From Hexactinellida sp. DTS-2022 (taxonomy: Eukaryota > Porifera > Hexactinellida): 64,000 bases of DNA. The first letter of the stretch is position 1, and each line of letters opens with the position of its first letter. The stretch covers positions 5,766,001 to 5,830,000 of the forward strand of contig JAPNXP010000002.1 in assembly GCA_028753945.1 (NCBI GenBank). Direction: 5' to 3'. Shown here piece after piece: positions 46,645-59,341 of this stretch. A program made the position numbers and the translations under genes. A model generated the notes under the pieces. That model worked only from the letters and a program-made list of their open reading frames with translations, was not told where the DNA came from and did not search any database.

Positions 46645-48119
46645 ATTAGTGGCATAACATCATTTTGTTGGTATCGCTTTCAACTAATGCACCACATTAA
46701 CCTAGATGAGCTCCAAATTATTGTATGTTTTTTTCTTACAGTTAAATTATTAAAGTATACTATCTTTAAACTTTGTCAAGTTATACAAATGCTTGCCAAT
46801 AATGAGTGATGAGTGTTGACACGCAATTTCGAGTGCAGAAAATACTACTTTCCTCATTTCTCGATACTCTGAAATGTTCTAACGGTTTTTTTTCGGGTTG
46901 GTGTGGGTTAGTTGCAAGAGAAATATTTTAGAGGAATTTGGATTCCTGAATTTGAATCAAGTATATTTCTGTTTTAATTGAGCACCATCTAGGTTTCGAA
47001 TTATAATTATACCCAACGTGATCCATCATAAGTTAATAATATAGTTTGAACCGCTATCTCATACGCAAATAGCGACTTTCAGTAATTACCATTTCCTTCC
47101 AATGTGTGATGCACTCCATAAATATTCTAGACAAATACCTCCAAAGAATATTAACACACGGTGACATTAATTTGATTGTTTACATAGAACCATATGTTGT
47201 GAGTACAGGACAGATTTTATCAAATTGGTAGCATCTACTGTTGATCAAGATAAAATAGAGATCTAAATTTCAACGTGGTAGATGAAACTAATGAAATATT
47301 ATGTAGGGTATGTCTTCCCAAGAAGTTGAAACTCTCATTATGCTATGTCAGCATGCACAAACTAGCAAAGTTTGCACTGAAATCATTACTATTTCGGATG
47401 AGCTGAAAAGTGCCCTGTCTATATAGGAACAATTCGAAATTTATTTCATATGTTACTATGAAATGAAAATTACAGGGTTAATATATTTTTGCCAAATTAC
47501 GGATTGACGATTTGGCCTTATTCCAGTCTCATCTTTGGCTTAATTCCATTCCTTATTTAGTCAACTCAATATATTATCTATAATAGTCCACCACTGCCGT
47601 ATGGTTTCCAGCTGGACTTTGGTATTATAACGAAGCTATGGAAAATAACCAATAAATGAGCTTGATATAAAATATTAATAGAAAATCAATTACCTACGAA
47701 ATATTATTTTCATTATTCATTAGTGTGTGAATCTGCAAGAGAATCCTGATGGCTCATGTATTCTGATTTTTCTCTTTGAGTGTCTCTTTTTTCCAGCAAC
47801 ATGGTATAATTTCCTGATGGAGCACACTAAGAGATCATTCTTACGAATCCATCTTTGATGATGTCCTAAAAGCTGTATTTTCGTGATACCATCTTACGAT
47901 ATCTTTTCATCAGTTATTACATACTTTGAACGGAAAATCCTTCTTTATGCTAAATCCTCCTAACCAATCACTTCATTTTAAACACTACATCTATATATGT
48001 AGTATATAGATCCAGAAAAAAAAAATACTAAAATCGGTCTAGAACTAATTTTTTTGGTGTTTTTGCTTTTTTTATTAATATTAACCCCTATTATGACGAA
48101 ATCTTTCAAAAAATCAATA

Positions 48120-48600
48120 AAACGGACAAAGTGAGTTTGCGCCAACATTCACCCAGAAGTTTGTATAACAGATATCAAGTTAAATTCTTTTCTCTCGTAT
48201 AGTTTATTAGTAGATCTGTGATTTGTCGGGTTGTATAAGCTTTTCGATGCATTCTTCACATTTTATGACCTAATCGGACGAAATTCCATGAAAATCCAAG
48301 AAAAGGGGGTGTTTTTGTCCTAAATCTTTTTTTAACATAAAAAAATACTTATAAATTTGATAGAGATTATACAATAATAAAATTACAGATCTATTCATGA
48401 ACTACACGATAGATAAAGATTCAAATTGATATCTTGTAAATACACTCCTTGGGGAATGTTGGCGCAAACCCACTAGGGTATAGGAATTTAACATTAGCGA
48501 AATTTAAAAAATCAAAAATCAAAGAAAATATTGTAAAATCTAAATTTAAAAGACGATGTTATCATTCACTATGTATAAGTGTTCTAGAGTAAAACAATGG
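48120..48600 (-). mobile_element. Family F inverted-repeat element, second copy
   Basis: GTGAGTTTGCGCCAACATTC at left and its inverted form (GAATGTTGGCGCAAACCCAC) at about 48455-48474 are terminal repeats. The inner arms contain ATCTGTGATTTGTCGGG and ACAGATCTATTC. Homology with 38990-39140 continues to about 48600. Confidence 0.65.
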
Positions 48601-48612
48601 GTAAGCTGAGAC

Positions 48613-50985
48613 CAGGGGTTTATCTATGTGCCGGACAGGCACCTATAGGTGCCATTCCAGCATCGGCCGCGGACCCAGGGTGCCTGCATTTTAAGGTTAA
48701 ATTAGGGCAGAATCAGGCAAAAAAACACATAAATTTCGTTTTGAAGTTAGGTTTTTGATTATCACATATATGATGGAAGACATTATAGGTAGTTCCAAAC
48801 TGAAAACGAAATCCAATTATCTTCTATAAATTCGATTTTTGGGGCCTGCAGTATTATGGTTAAACAAAAGTCCCATAGGGGGATTTTTTCAGACTCAACC
48901 TGATAAGTGTGTGGTTTGCAAGATCATTATTTGCTAAAGACATATCCTGTGCGATATATCACATAGATCATCGTTATGGGCGGTTGGTGGGCGGTTTACA
49001 CTTTTGATAAGATCTAAATAAAAAATATTGCGACCTTTTGAAACCAAAAAATGTATAAAAAGGTCATCTTTTTATGCGAAATTTGATAAAATGTTTGAAA
49101 AAAAGAATTCCAAGTCATAATTCAAAAATGTAAACCGTCTACCAACTCCGCACGCTTATGATCTTCAAATATTGATTCTGATAACAAACATTGATGGCCG
49201 CATTGCCAAATTACCGCATAATATCGACCACCACCTTTGGAAATCGCCCTATGGGAGATTTGTATTAGCCAAATTTTGAAACCGACAAAAAATAAAAAGT
49301 ATAAAAGATAGGGACATTTTCTTTTTGGTTTATTGCTTTGTATCGTATAGCTATCTATTTCTCACAATTACAGATTAATACAAGAACTTTCTATCACGTG
49401 GGGTAATTTACCTTAATTCGATTTAGGTGCCATGTCGGAAATAAATTTAGGTGCCGGGTTGGCACTTAAGGATGCTTCGGGTGAGAATTTTGGTCTTTTA
49501 GTGACCAAATTGAAAAGCGAGTTTATTCTGTGAAATGAAGCTAATATATCATTAAATTATGTGAGAAGTGAATTTTTTGGAAAAAATATTCTTCAAAGTC
49601 TTCAAAATGTCTATTTGGTGACGTCATTGTTGATGATGTAGCTTTTTTATTATCTTAATTGACATTCCTTGGTTTTATATGTACCTTATCTTGCACTTAT
49701 ATACTTTATGTATATAAACTAACATTAATTAGCACAAATATCTCAGTGAATAGCATATATTTCCAAAACCAGTTGATAATGGGCTAGAAAGTCTGATCTG
49801 CATATTTTTGTAATTTTTATATGCATCATCAACAGATTAATTGACTATATTATATAATTCAACTCAATTGTCATATATATTAGTATATTCATACTGTATC
49901 CCAACTAGTGTATACATATTATACATATTAGAGCATTAATCACTACGTAAGCCATGATTTAATTCTGATAATGATGTCCCAAAAGAAAGCGGACTCCATT
50001 AATACAACATAAACTTGCATATAATTCGATTTAATCAAGTAGTTTGTCTACTATGATGTTTCAATACATATTTAGTATATAGTATGAAACTTATCTAGTA
50101 TATTTAAACTAAATCCGGTTGTAATACGGACAAATTTAATAGACATATGTATTTCACATTCGAAAAACTTCAGCCTTCAATTACTCAATTGTAGTTTTTT
50201 TGACATATCCAGAATTTTATCTAATAGAGTTCATAAGGGATTGCTTTCAAAAATTCAGATATAGTTCTTAATAGTATAATGATCATTTTGCAAGCTCATT
50301 GAAGCAAACTAACTATTACTGTCTGAGTAGAGACCATGCAAGGAGAAAAATATCACTTTCTGGCCTCTTTTTTGACGAATTTTAGGATTCGTTGGTTAAG
50401 AATTGGTTAAACTTGGGATAGGCGTCTGGTGAGCAAAGGAAATGTAGTGCTAATAGTATTGATCAATCATGCAAACTTTTGGAGCTATATCGATTATACT
50501 TTACAAGAATTAATTCAGTGAAATCTAATAAAACAGTATTACCCCTATGGGGAGGCATTTCCTAAAGAATTTAATGCTACTCGAAAAATAGTTTGGACTT
50601 AGATATGCTGTATACATTTTAAGCTTAGTTGTGCAATTACAGAGCAGATTGGAGAATTACACTTCAATATCTACAAAGACGCTAAAACCACCCATACCGC
50701 TAATACATTTTTCACCCTAAGCACCCTTAATTCGATGCTGGGAGTCTGGCCAGAAATTCTGCATAAACAAATTTACCTCCTTCAAATATTGCCGCATCAT
50801 TGAATTATACCGATCATGTATTATGGCTAATACCTTTTGTGTGTCTAAAAAAAATTACCTCTAAAATAAAGTGCCTGTCAAGTAATTTCTAGATAAACTC
50901 CTGCATGAACAGTTAATTTTGGGTGCCGGCCGGATTTTGTATGCTTCAAAAAGTGCCAGTCCAAAAATAGCTGTGTAAACCCCTG
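48613..50985 (+). mobile_element. hAT element with nested family B
   Basis: It has CAGGGGTTTATCTATGTGCC at left and, inverted, CAGGGGTTTACACAGC at right, with related GTGCCGG/CCGGC sequence near both ends. The 8-bp flanks are GCTGAGAC (48605-48612) and GCTGAAAC (50986-50993), one mismatch. There is no transposase ORF. The mismatch is explained by a later insertion into the right duplication (see findings). Confidence 0.8.
48695..49412 (+). mobile_element. Family B MITE nested in hAT, TTAA duplication
   Basis: The 718-bp copy starts GGTTAAATTAGGGCAGAATC and ends CACGTGGGGTAATTTACC, flanked by TTAA (48691-48694, 49413-49416). It has the conserved GATCATCGTTATGGGCGG core near 48965. Confidence 0.9.
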
Positions 50986-50993
50986 GCTGAAAC

Positions 50994-51778
50994 ATGGCTT
51001 ACTATATAGTATACGGCTGTGTATGGTCCCGACTTAGCATTCAAACATTACGACCCGTTTTAAATTTCATTCAAAGCTAAACAAAGCCTTCTATTGTGGT
51101 TATTTAGGTTGTATGTGGGGTAATCAACCATTGTGAATCCATTGAAACCACTTTTGAGAATCTCAGATTTGTGGTTAAACTATTTAGGCGCCATTTAATG
51201 ATGATGGTAACAATTTTTGGGAAAATGTATTTTTGTAAATTTCATAAATTTCAGTTACTTCCTACTTTCTAATAATTTTATAATAGGAATACTAAAATAG
51301 GAATATATTTCCTACCCCAAGGTCTACTAAATTACAAAATGGCGACATTCTAATTTTTTTGTAATTATAAAGCAACCACATGCTAAAATACAAGTATTAT
51401 CCGAATTACAACTTACTATTTTCGTCCATAAAACGTATATAATTGCTGGTTTATATATATCCATTCTCATTACATATTCGGAAAATGTATTCTATGTATA
51501 TTAGCAAATTATTTTCATTTTCTTGTAGTTCTTTAGACTCGAATTGTATATTTTTTGTATATTTGTGGTGTCATCATTAAATGGCGCCTAAATAGCTTAA
51601 CCACAGATCAGAGATTCTCAAAAGTGGTTCCAATGGATTCACAATGGTTGATTACCCCATATACAATCCAATAAACAACAATAGAAGGCATGTTTTAAAT
51701 TTGAATGAAATTTAAAACTGGCCATCTTGTTTGAAGGCCAAGTCGGGAACATACACAGCCGTATATATAGTTAGCCAT
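50994..51778. mobile_element. Mutator-type foldback element, 9-bp TSD
   Basis: Inverted arms of over 200 bp begin ATGGCTTACTATATAG and, from the right, ATGGCTAACTATATATACGG. The flanks GGCTGAAAC (50985-50993) and GGCTGAGAC (51779-51787) make a 9-bp duplication with one difference. Long terminal inverted repeats and a 9-bp TSD are typical of Mutator-like elements. There is no ORF. A second copy starts at 63541. Confidence 0.8.
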
Positions 51779-52014
51779 GGCTGAGACTATAATTCTTTGC
51801 TGATATTGATTAGCCTTAGCTTATAAGAATTTTATTTTATTGACCCTGAGAAGCTGGTGTTTATTTAGAACATTGTATTATATATCTAGTAGTACTTGCT
51901 TTACTTTTGGGAAGTTTATTATTCTTTTTTCAACAATTATTACTTTAGTTGTTTTTTTCAAAAAGTTTCCAATTTTTCAGCCGATAGTATTCCCTCTGGT
52001 CCTCTATTAATATA

Positions 52015-55000
52015 TAGATTAGAGTCAAACCAAAGTGGACTAGGACAAACAATATACTAAGTGCAGAGTCTCTCTCTCTCCCTGTCTGTAAGGGCTAGAT
52101 AAATTGTGGTGTTATATTAGAGAAATGTTCATAATTTGAGACAAACCAAAGTGCACTGCGGTAGCAATATACCAACTGTCCAGTATCCCCCTCCTACGGG
52201 CCGGAAGTGCATGTTGAAGTGTGGTTCTATATTACATAAATACACCTAATTCTAGTCAAACCAAAGTGAACTAGGAAAAGCAATATACTAAGTGGACAGT
52301 CTCCCAATCTCCTTGGCCGTAAGATAGATAAATTGTGGTTATATATTAGACAAATATGTAGTATTAGATTCAAAACAAAGCCGACTAGGACAGGCAATAT
52401 ACTAAGTGGACAATCTCCCTCTCTCCCTCTTCGTCTTGCAAGTTAAATTGTGGGTTTATATTAGAAAAAATAATTATAATTTGAGACAAACCAAAGTGGA
52501 CTTGGACAGGCAATATACTAAGTGGACAGTCTCCTTCTCTCCCTGTCCGTAATGGCTAGATAAATTGTGTGTATATATTAGACAAATATGCAGTATTAGG
52601 TTCAAACCAAAGTGGGACACGATAACCAATATACTAAGTGGACAGTCTCCATCTCTCACTGGCCGTAGGCTAGTTAAATTTTGGGTTTATATTAGACAAA
52701 TATGCAGTATTAGGTTCAAACCAAAGTGGTACACGATAACCAATATACTAAGTAGACAGTCTCCATCTCTCACTGGCCGTAGGCTAGTTAAATTTTGGGT
52801 TTATATTAGACAAATCTGCAGTATTAGGTTCAAACCAAAGTGGTACACGATAACCAATATACTAAGTAGACAGTCTCCATCTCTCACTGGCCGTAGGCTA
52901 GTTAAATTTTGGGTTTATATTAGATAAATAATCATAATTAGAGTAAAACCAAAGTGGACTAGGACAGGCAATAGACTAAGTGGACAGTCTCCCTCTCTCC
53001 CACTTCGTAAATACTAGAGAAATCGTGTGTTTATATTCGACAAATAGGCAGTATTAGATTCAAAACAAAGTGGACTAGGACAGGCAATATACTAAGTGGA
53101 CAGTCCCTCTCTCCCTATTCGTCGAGCTAGTTAAATTGTGGGTATATATTAGATAAATAATCATAATTTGAGACAAACCAAAGTGGACTTGGACAGGCAA
53201 TATACTAAGTGGACAGTCTCCTTCTCTCCCTGTCCGTAATGGCTAGATAAATTGTGTGTATATATTAGACAAATATGCAGTATTAGGTTCAAACCAAAGT
53301 GGGACACGATAACCAATATACTAAGTGGACAGTCTCCATCTCTCACTGGCCGTAGGCTAGTTAAATTTTGGGTTTATATTAGACAAATATGCAGTATTAG
53401 GTTCAAACCAAAGTGGTACACGATAACCAATATACTAAGTAGACAGTCTCCATCTCTCACTGGCCGTAGGCTAGTTAAGGCCAAACTATACTCAAGAATG
53501 ATATTGAGATTATGATCTTTTTGGATAGTACCCTATAAAATAAACCAGCATTTAAAATTTCAGCAGTTTCTGACTCATACTTTCGAAGTTGCGACCTTTT
53601 TAGAGCTTAGGAATGTATGCATCATCATCAAAAGCTCAGTTTTCAAATGGACGATCATAACTTTTGGTCTAGATTTCACAGATTTGGTTCAATATGCTTG
53701 AAACCAAGTTTAAATGAATGAATACATATGTTCCTTTATAGAAATACGTTTTTTAACACTACCGACAAAACCTTTCAGAGTTACAGCACTTTGAAGTCAG
53801 ATTTCTACCGCCAACCTATAACATTTCGATGTTTGGCAGTCATCGACTGACTTCAATGGGCTGTTACTCTGAAAGTTTTTGTCGGAAGTGTTAAAAAACG
53901 TATTTCTATAATGGAACATATGTATTCATTCATTCAAACTTGGTTTCGAACATATTGAACCAAATTTGTGGAATCTAGACCAAAAGTTATAATGGTAGGT
54001 TTTTACATACACCACTATTTTGACTCAAATCTTGTGAATTTATATGTTTATAACTATTTTGCAATTGCTTTCATCCGTTTTTCATATGAGTTGGTAATAG
54101 TACATAGATGTGGAAACAAAGTTAGTGCTAAGCTCTAGAGTTTATAGTTTTCGAGAAAAATATTTGAAAATCATCAAAAATGGGCACACTTTATGCCCAT
54201 ATATGGTCATTTGGAAAAATTGTGCGAGTTAGGGTCTCAAAATGTATTATTGAGGGATAGTAAACCGGATATAGGGATCATTTTGCACTCAAAATTTTAT
54301 TTATTGGTCTACGGGTTACTGAGATTCAAAATTGAAAAGTGAAAGGACCACCCAATGAGTTGAAAGGTCAGAAAGTTTTAATTGCTTGAGCGTTCACAGT
54401 TTTTATCCTAATTGTTTGAAACCAAGTGTAAACTAATGAATATAAATTCAATTTGGGAATGACCCTTGATCTAAACTCTACAATGCGAACTTTCAGAGTT
54501 CCAGCCCTTTGAAGTCTGACTTGGCACATTGACAATCCAAATCTGACTTTAAATGACTATAAATCAGAATTTTTCGATTAGAATGTTGAAAATTTTGGTT
54601 TAGATCCTAAGTATATACGCAAAGATACTATTGGATGAATAACAACGAAATTGATGGTAAATTATGGCGGTGCGAGCCTACAAACTTTTTAACCCATTTG
54701 AAAAAGTCACCCTCCATGATGTCCATCACATTCCAGGATCTTATAAAGGTCGCTACAGCAAAACTATGGGTCAGATTCTCCTGAAATTTGAAATGTAGGT
54801 ATACTTTACAGGGTACTATCCAAAAACAATCGAATCTCGATTTATCTGACGAGCATTGTGGGGCCGTAATTTAAATTTTCGTCCGAAATTGGCTATATAA
54901 CAGGGAATTCCTGGGTCACAGAGCCCTACTGACTTCAAATCTACTCAGAATTCAAAAAAAATTTGCCAGTTTGTTTACCAGTGTGAAACAAACAGGAAAA

Positions 55001-56889
55001 CGAATTAAACTCATTTTCCCATTTGCAGTATAGTTTGGCCTTAAATTTTGGGTTTATATTAGACAAATCTGCAGTATTAGGTTCAAACCAAAGTGGTACA
55101 CGATAACCAATATACTAAGTAGACAGTCTCCATCTCTCACTGGCCGTAGGCTAGTTAAATTTTGGGTTTATATTAGATAAATAATCATAATTAGAGTAAA
55201 ACCAAAGTGGACTAGGACAGGCAATAGACTAAGTGGACAGTCTCCCTCTCTCCCACTTCGTAAATACTAGAGAAATCGTGTGTTTATATTCGACAAATAG
55301 GCAGTATTAGATTCAAAACAAAGTGGACTAGGACAGGCAATATACTAAGTGGACAGTCCCTCTCTCCCTATTCGTCGAGCTAGTTAAATTGTGGGTATAT
55401 ATTAGATAAATAATCATAATTTGAGACAAACCAAAGTGGACTTGGACAGGCAATATACTAAGTGGACAGTCTCCTTCTCTCCCTGTCCGTAATGGCTAGA
55501 TAAATTGTGTGTATATATTAGACAAATATGCAGTATTAGGTTCAAACCAAAGTGGGACACGATAACCAGTATACTAAGTGGACAGTCTCCATCTCTCACT
55601 GGCCGTAGGCTAGTTAAATTTTGGGTTTATATTAGACAAATATGCAGTATTAGGTTCAAACCAAAGTGGTACACGATAACCAATATACTAAGTAGACAGT
55701 CTCCATCTCTCACTGGCCGTAGGCTAGTTAAATTTTGGGTTTATATTAGACAAATCTGCAGTATTAGGTTCAAACCAAAGTGGTACACGATAACCAATAT
55801 ACTAAGTAGACAGTCTCCATCTCTCACTGGCCGTAGGCTAGTTAAATTTTGGGTTTATATTAGATAAATAATCATAATTAGAGTAAAACCAAAGTGGACT
55901 AGGACAGGCAATAGACTAAGTGGACAGTCTCCCTCTCTCCCACTTCGTAAATACTAGAGAAATCGTGTGTTTATATTCGACAAATAGGCAGTATTAGATT
56001 CAAAACAAAGTGGACTAGGACAGGCAATATACTAAGTGGACAGTCCCTCTCTCCCTATTCGTCGAGCTAGTTAAATTGTGGGTATATATTAGATAAATAA
56101 TCATAATTTGAGACAAACCAAAGTGGACTTGGACAGGCAATATACTAAGTGGACAGTCTCCTTCTCTCCCTGTCCGTAATGGCTAGATAAATTGTGTGTA
56201 TATATTAGACAAATATGCAGTATTAGGTTCAAACCAAAGTGGGACACGATAACCAGTATACTAAGTGGACAGTCTCCATCTCTCACTGGCCGTAGGCTAG
56301 TTAAATTTTGGGTTTATATTAGACAAATATGCAGTATTAGGTTCAAACCAAAGTGGTACACGATAACCAATATACTAAGTAGACAGTCTCCATCTCTCAC
56401 TGGCCGTAGGCTAGTTAAATTTTGGGTTTATATTAGACAAATCTGCAGTATTAGGTTCAAACCAAAGTGGTACACGATAACCAATATACTAAGTAGACAG
56501 TCTCCATCTCTCACTGGCCGTAGGCTAGTTAAATTTTGGGTTTATATTAGATAAATAATCATAATTAGAGTAAAACCAAAGTGGACTAGGACAGGCAATA
56601 GACTAAGTGGACAGTCTCCCTCTCTCCCACTTCGTAAATACTAGAGAAATCGTGTGTTTATATTCGACAAATAGGCAGTATTAGATTCAAAACAAAGTGG
56701 ACTAGGACAGGCAGTATACTAAGTGGACAGTCCCTCTCTCCCTATTCGTCGTGCTAGTTAAATTGTGGGTATATATTAGATAAATAATCATAATTTGAGA
56801 CAAACCAAAGTGGACTAGGACAGCCAATATCCTAAGTGGACAGTCTCCTTCTCTCCCTGTCTGTAATGGCTAGATAAATTGTGTGTTTA
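52015..56889 (+). repeat. 115-bp satellite in 687-bp higher-order repeats
   Basis: About 29 units carry CAAACCAAAGTGGACTAGGA, then CAATATACTAAGTGGACAGT, then a CTCCCTCTCTCC stretch and CTAG. Six-unit blocks of exactly 687 bp recur: equivalent points lie at 52474, 53161, 55414 and 56101, and the 2253-bp middle step equals 687 plus 1566 bp of insertion. Repeated ORFs of 61 and 120 codons are satellite translations, not genes. The array is broken by family A at 53479 and ends at a family B copy. Confidence 0.95.
53479..55040 (+). mobile_element. Family A element inserted in the satellite, TTAA duplication
   Basis: The left end GGCCAAACTATACTCAAG and right end CAGTATAGTTTGGCC are flanked by TTAA on both sides (53475-53478, 55041-55044). 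The array unit reads CTAGTTAAATTTTGGG, so the empty site is visible and the TTAA is a true duplication. The 1562-bp element has no ORF of note. This copy serves as reference for the family. Confidence 0.95.
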
Positions 56890-56890
56890 T

Positions 56891-57600
56891 GGTTAAATTA
56901 CGGCAGATTCACCCAAAAAAACACATGAATTTAGTTTTGAAGGTGGGTGTTTGAATTTCACATATATGATGGAAGACATTATAGCTATATCGAAACTGAA
57001 AACGAAATCTAATTATCTTCTATAAATTCGAAATTATTGGCCTTGCAGTATTATGCTAATACAAAAGTCCCATAGGGGGATTCTTTCAGACTCCACCTGA
57101 TAAGTGTGTGGTTTGCAAGATCATTATTTGCTAAAGACCTGTACTGTGTGATCTATCAGATAGATCATCGTTATGGGCGGTTGGTGGGCGGTTTAGAATT
57201 TTGTTATGATCTAAATAAAAAATATTGCGACCATTTGAAAACAAAAAATGAATAAAAAGCTCATCTTTTTATGCGAAATTTGATTAAATGCTTGATAAAA
57301 AAAATGCCAAGTCATAATTCAAAAATGTAAACTGTCTACCAACTACTTACGCTTATAATCTTTAAATATTGATTCTGATAACAAACATTGATGGCCGCAT
57401 TGCCAAATTACCGCATAATATCTACCACCACTTTTGGAAATCGCCCTATGGGAGATTTGTATTAGCCAAATTTTGAAACCTACAAAAAATAAAAAGTATA
57501 ATAGATAGGGACATTTTCTTTTTGGTTTATTGATTTGTATCGTATAGGTATATATTTCTCACAATTACAGATTAATACAAGAACTTTCATTCACGTGGGG
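56891..57600 (+). mobile_element. Family B MITE, left arm of a palindrome
   Basis: The copy runs from GGTTAAATTACGGCAGATTC to TCACGTGGGG and loses its last bases. It starts directly in a satellite unit (after GTGTGTTTAT). Confidence 0.85.
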
Positions 57601-57975
57601 GGTATAAGCGTAAGGAGTTGGTAGACGGTTTACATTTTTGAATTATGACTTGGAATTTTTTTTATCAAGCATTTAATCAAATTTAGCATAAAAAGATGAC
57701 CTTTTTATTCATTTTTTGGTTTCAAAGGTCGCAATATTTTTTATTTAGATCTAATCAAAATTCTAAACCGCCCACCAACCGCCCATAACGATGATCTATC
57801 TGATAGATCACACAGTACAGGTCTTTAGCAAATAATGATCTTGCAAACCACACACTTATCAGGTGGAGTCTGAAAAAATCCCCCTATGGGACTTTTGTAT
57901 TAGCATAATACTGCAAGCCCAATAATTTCGAATTTATAGAAGATATTTAGATTTCGTTTTCAGTTTCGATATATA
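57601..57975 (-). mobile_element. Inverted partial family B copy
   Basis: This segment is the reverse complement of about 56985-57357. It starts GTATAAGCGTAAGGAG and includes the inverted core CCGCCCATAACGATGATC. With the preceding copy it forms a palindrome with arms of about 370 bp and a loop of about 245 bp. 57976-58416 has no recognised gene. Confidence 0.85.
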
Positions 57976-58424
57976 ATTTATTATTTCATGAATTTTTCAG
58001 CGTTTATATCTCACAGTATTTAGCATTTATAGCTGTATCCTATCAATGATCAATACCCTCGGAAATCAATGATGTTCCCGGTTATTATTTGAAGAAAATA
58101 CAGTGCATAATTTTAGTCTTAGCATCGATTATGCCTTGTTGTTATTAAAACTTCTATAAAGTTTTATTAAAGGTTTCCAGCCCCCCCTCAGTTTTTGACT
58201 TTTTTAAAAGTTCGGCGTCCCTGCAAATGAACACAAAATTATTTACTCATTACTATCTCCAAGGGACTGTAGTCCTGGAAGATTTGTGAGATGTTCCTAT
58301 GATGACGATTGGTGGATTGGTATCAAAAGTTAGAGTTTCAAGATATCTTAGTTAAATCATACCTGCCAACCGTACAGGGATTCCCCTGTACAGTACAGGA
58401 ATTTTGACCATTTTCACTTGACCC

Positions 58425-59048
58425 CAGTGCCGGATTACCGCACGTGCAGACTGTGCGATCGCACAGGGCCCGGAATGTTTGGGTGGCCCGGTGACCCCTC
58501 TTACAGTCTATATTTGGTCAGCCCGTGACCGGGGGCATGGACTACTATGGGATTCATTCTTAATTGGTGTGGTTGTCACTTCGTCTACGAACTGGTTTAT
58601 TAATGGATTAAGTCGAATTGTGAAGATACATAAGAATTGTTTATTCATAACAATTAAACTCAATTTCCAAATAGTATATCTAACTTCCCTACATTACATA
58701 TATACGATAATCAATAAGACGATTTAGTATAGTACTGTATTTGTAATTTTAGGTTAAATTACGGCAGAGAAACATATTTCTTGTATTAATCACTATTTGT
58801 AAGAGATAGATCCCTATAAGATAGAAAGCAATAAACCAAAAAGAAAATGTCTCTATCGATTATACTTTTTATTTTTTGTGGAGTTTCAATATTTGGCTAA
58901 TACAAATCTCCCATAGGGGTCAAAGTTAGAGTGTAACTTAAATTATAGTATAGGGATGATTTTAGTATGGGATCATTGAAGTCGCACCAAGTTAGGGCCC
59001 GACCAGTAGCTAACGCACAGGGCCCGAAGTGTGCTCAACCCGGCCCTG
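58425..59048 (+). mobile_element. hAT element with exact 8-bp TSD
   Basis: It has CAGTGCCGGATTACCGCACG at left and, inverted, CAGGGCCGGGTTGAGC at right. CTTGACCC flanks both sides (58417-58424, 59049-59056). GCACAGGGCCCG occurs near both ends. It sits inside another repeat made of CTGTACAGTACAGGAATT and GTACAGGGATTTT motifs (58366-58424 and 59057-59320). The 82-codon ORF at 58479 is not a gene. Confidence 0.9.
58752..58925. mobile_element. Family B fragments inside hAT
   Basis: GGTTAAATTACGGCAGA is joined directly to the inverted right-hand part of family B (TTCTTGTATTAATC to CAAATCTCCCATAGGGG). It is an internally deleted, rearranged copy. Confidence 0.6.
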
Positions 59049-59341
59049 CTTGACCCTACAGGGATTTTTTAAATTTGTACAGGGATTTTTACCTAGGGAA
59101 AAATTATTTATTGTGTGTCTATTAATACCTAAACATATCTACACCATCTAAAATATTGCATTTTGTTTTGTGTAAATAATCTGTTCCTATTCGAGCATAG
59201 GGATTATCTGTACAGTCTATATAAACTTAAGTTTTCAACTTTACAATAAAGATTTTTTTGGGGTGTACAGGGATTTTGGCCAATGTACAGGGGGAAACAG
59301 GAGCCTCGTACAGGGTCCAGGGATCCGTCTCGAATAGTTTG

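Noticed and set aside
53479-55040. Family A as piggyBac
   Set aside because: TTAA fits, but the ends start GGCC rather than the CCY typical of piggyBac, so I left it as TTAA-specific with Kolobok more likely.
52565-56554. Repeated 120-codon ORFs and regular spacing suggesting genes or a CRISPR-like array
   Set aside because: Units of about 115 bp are similar throughout, with no constant-repeat/variable-spacer split; the ORFs are translations of the satellite.
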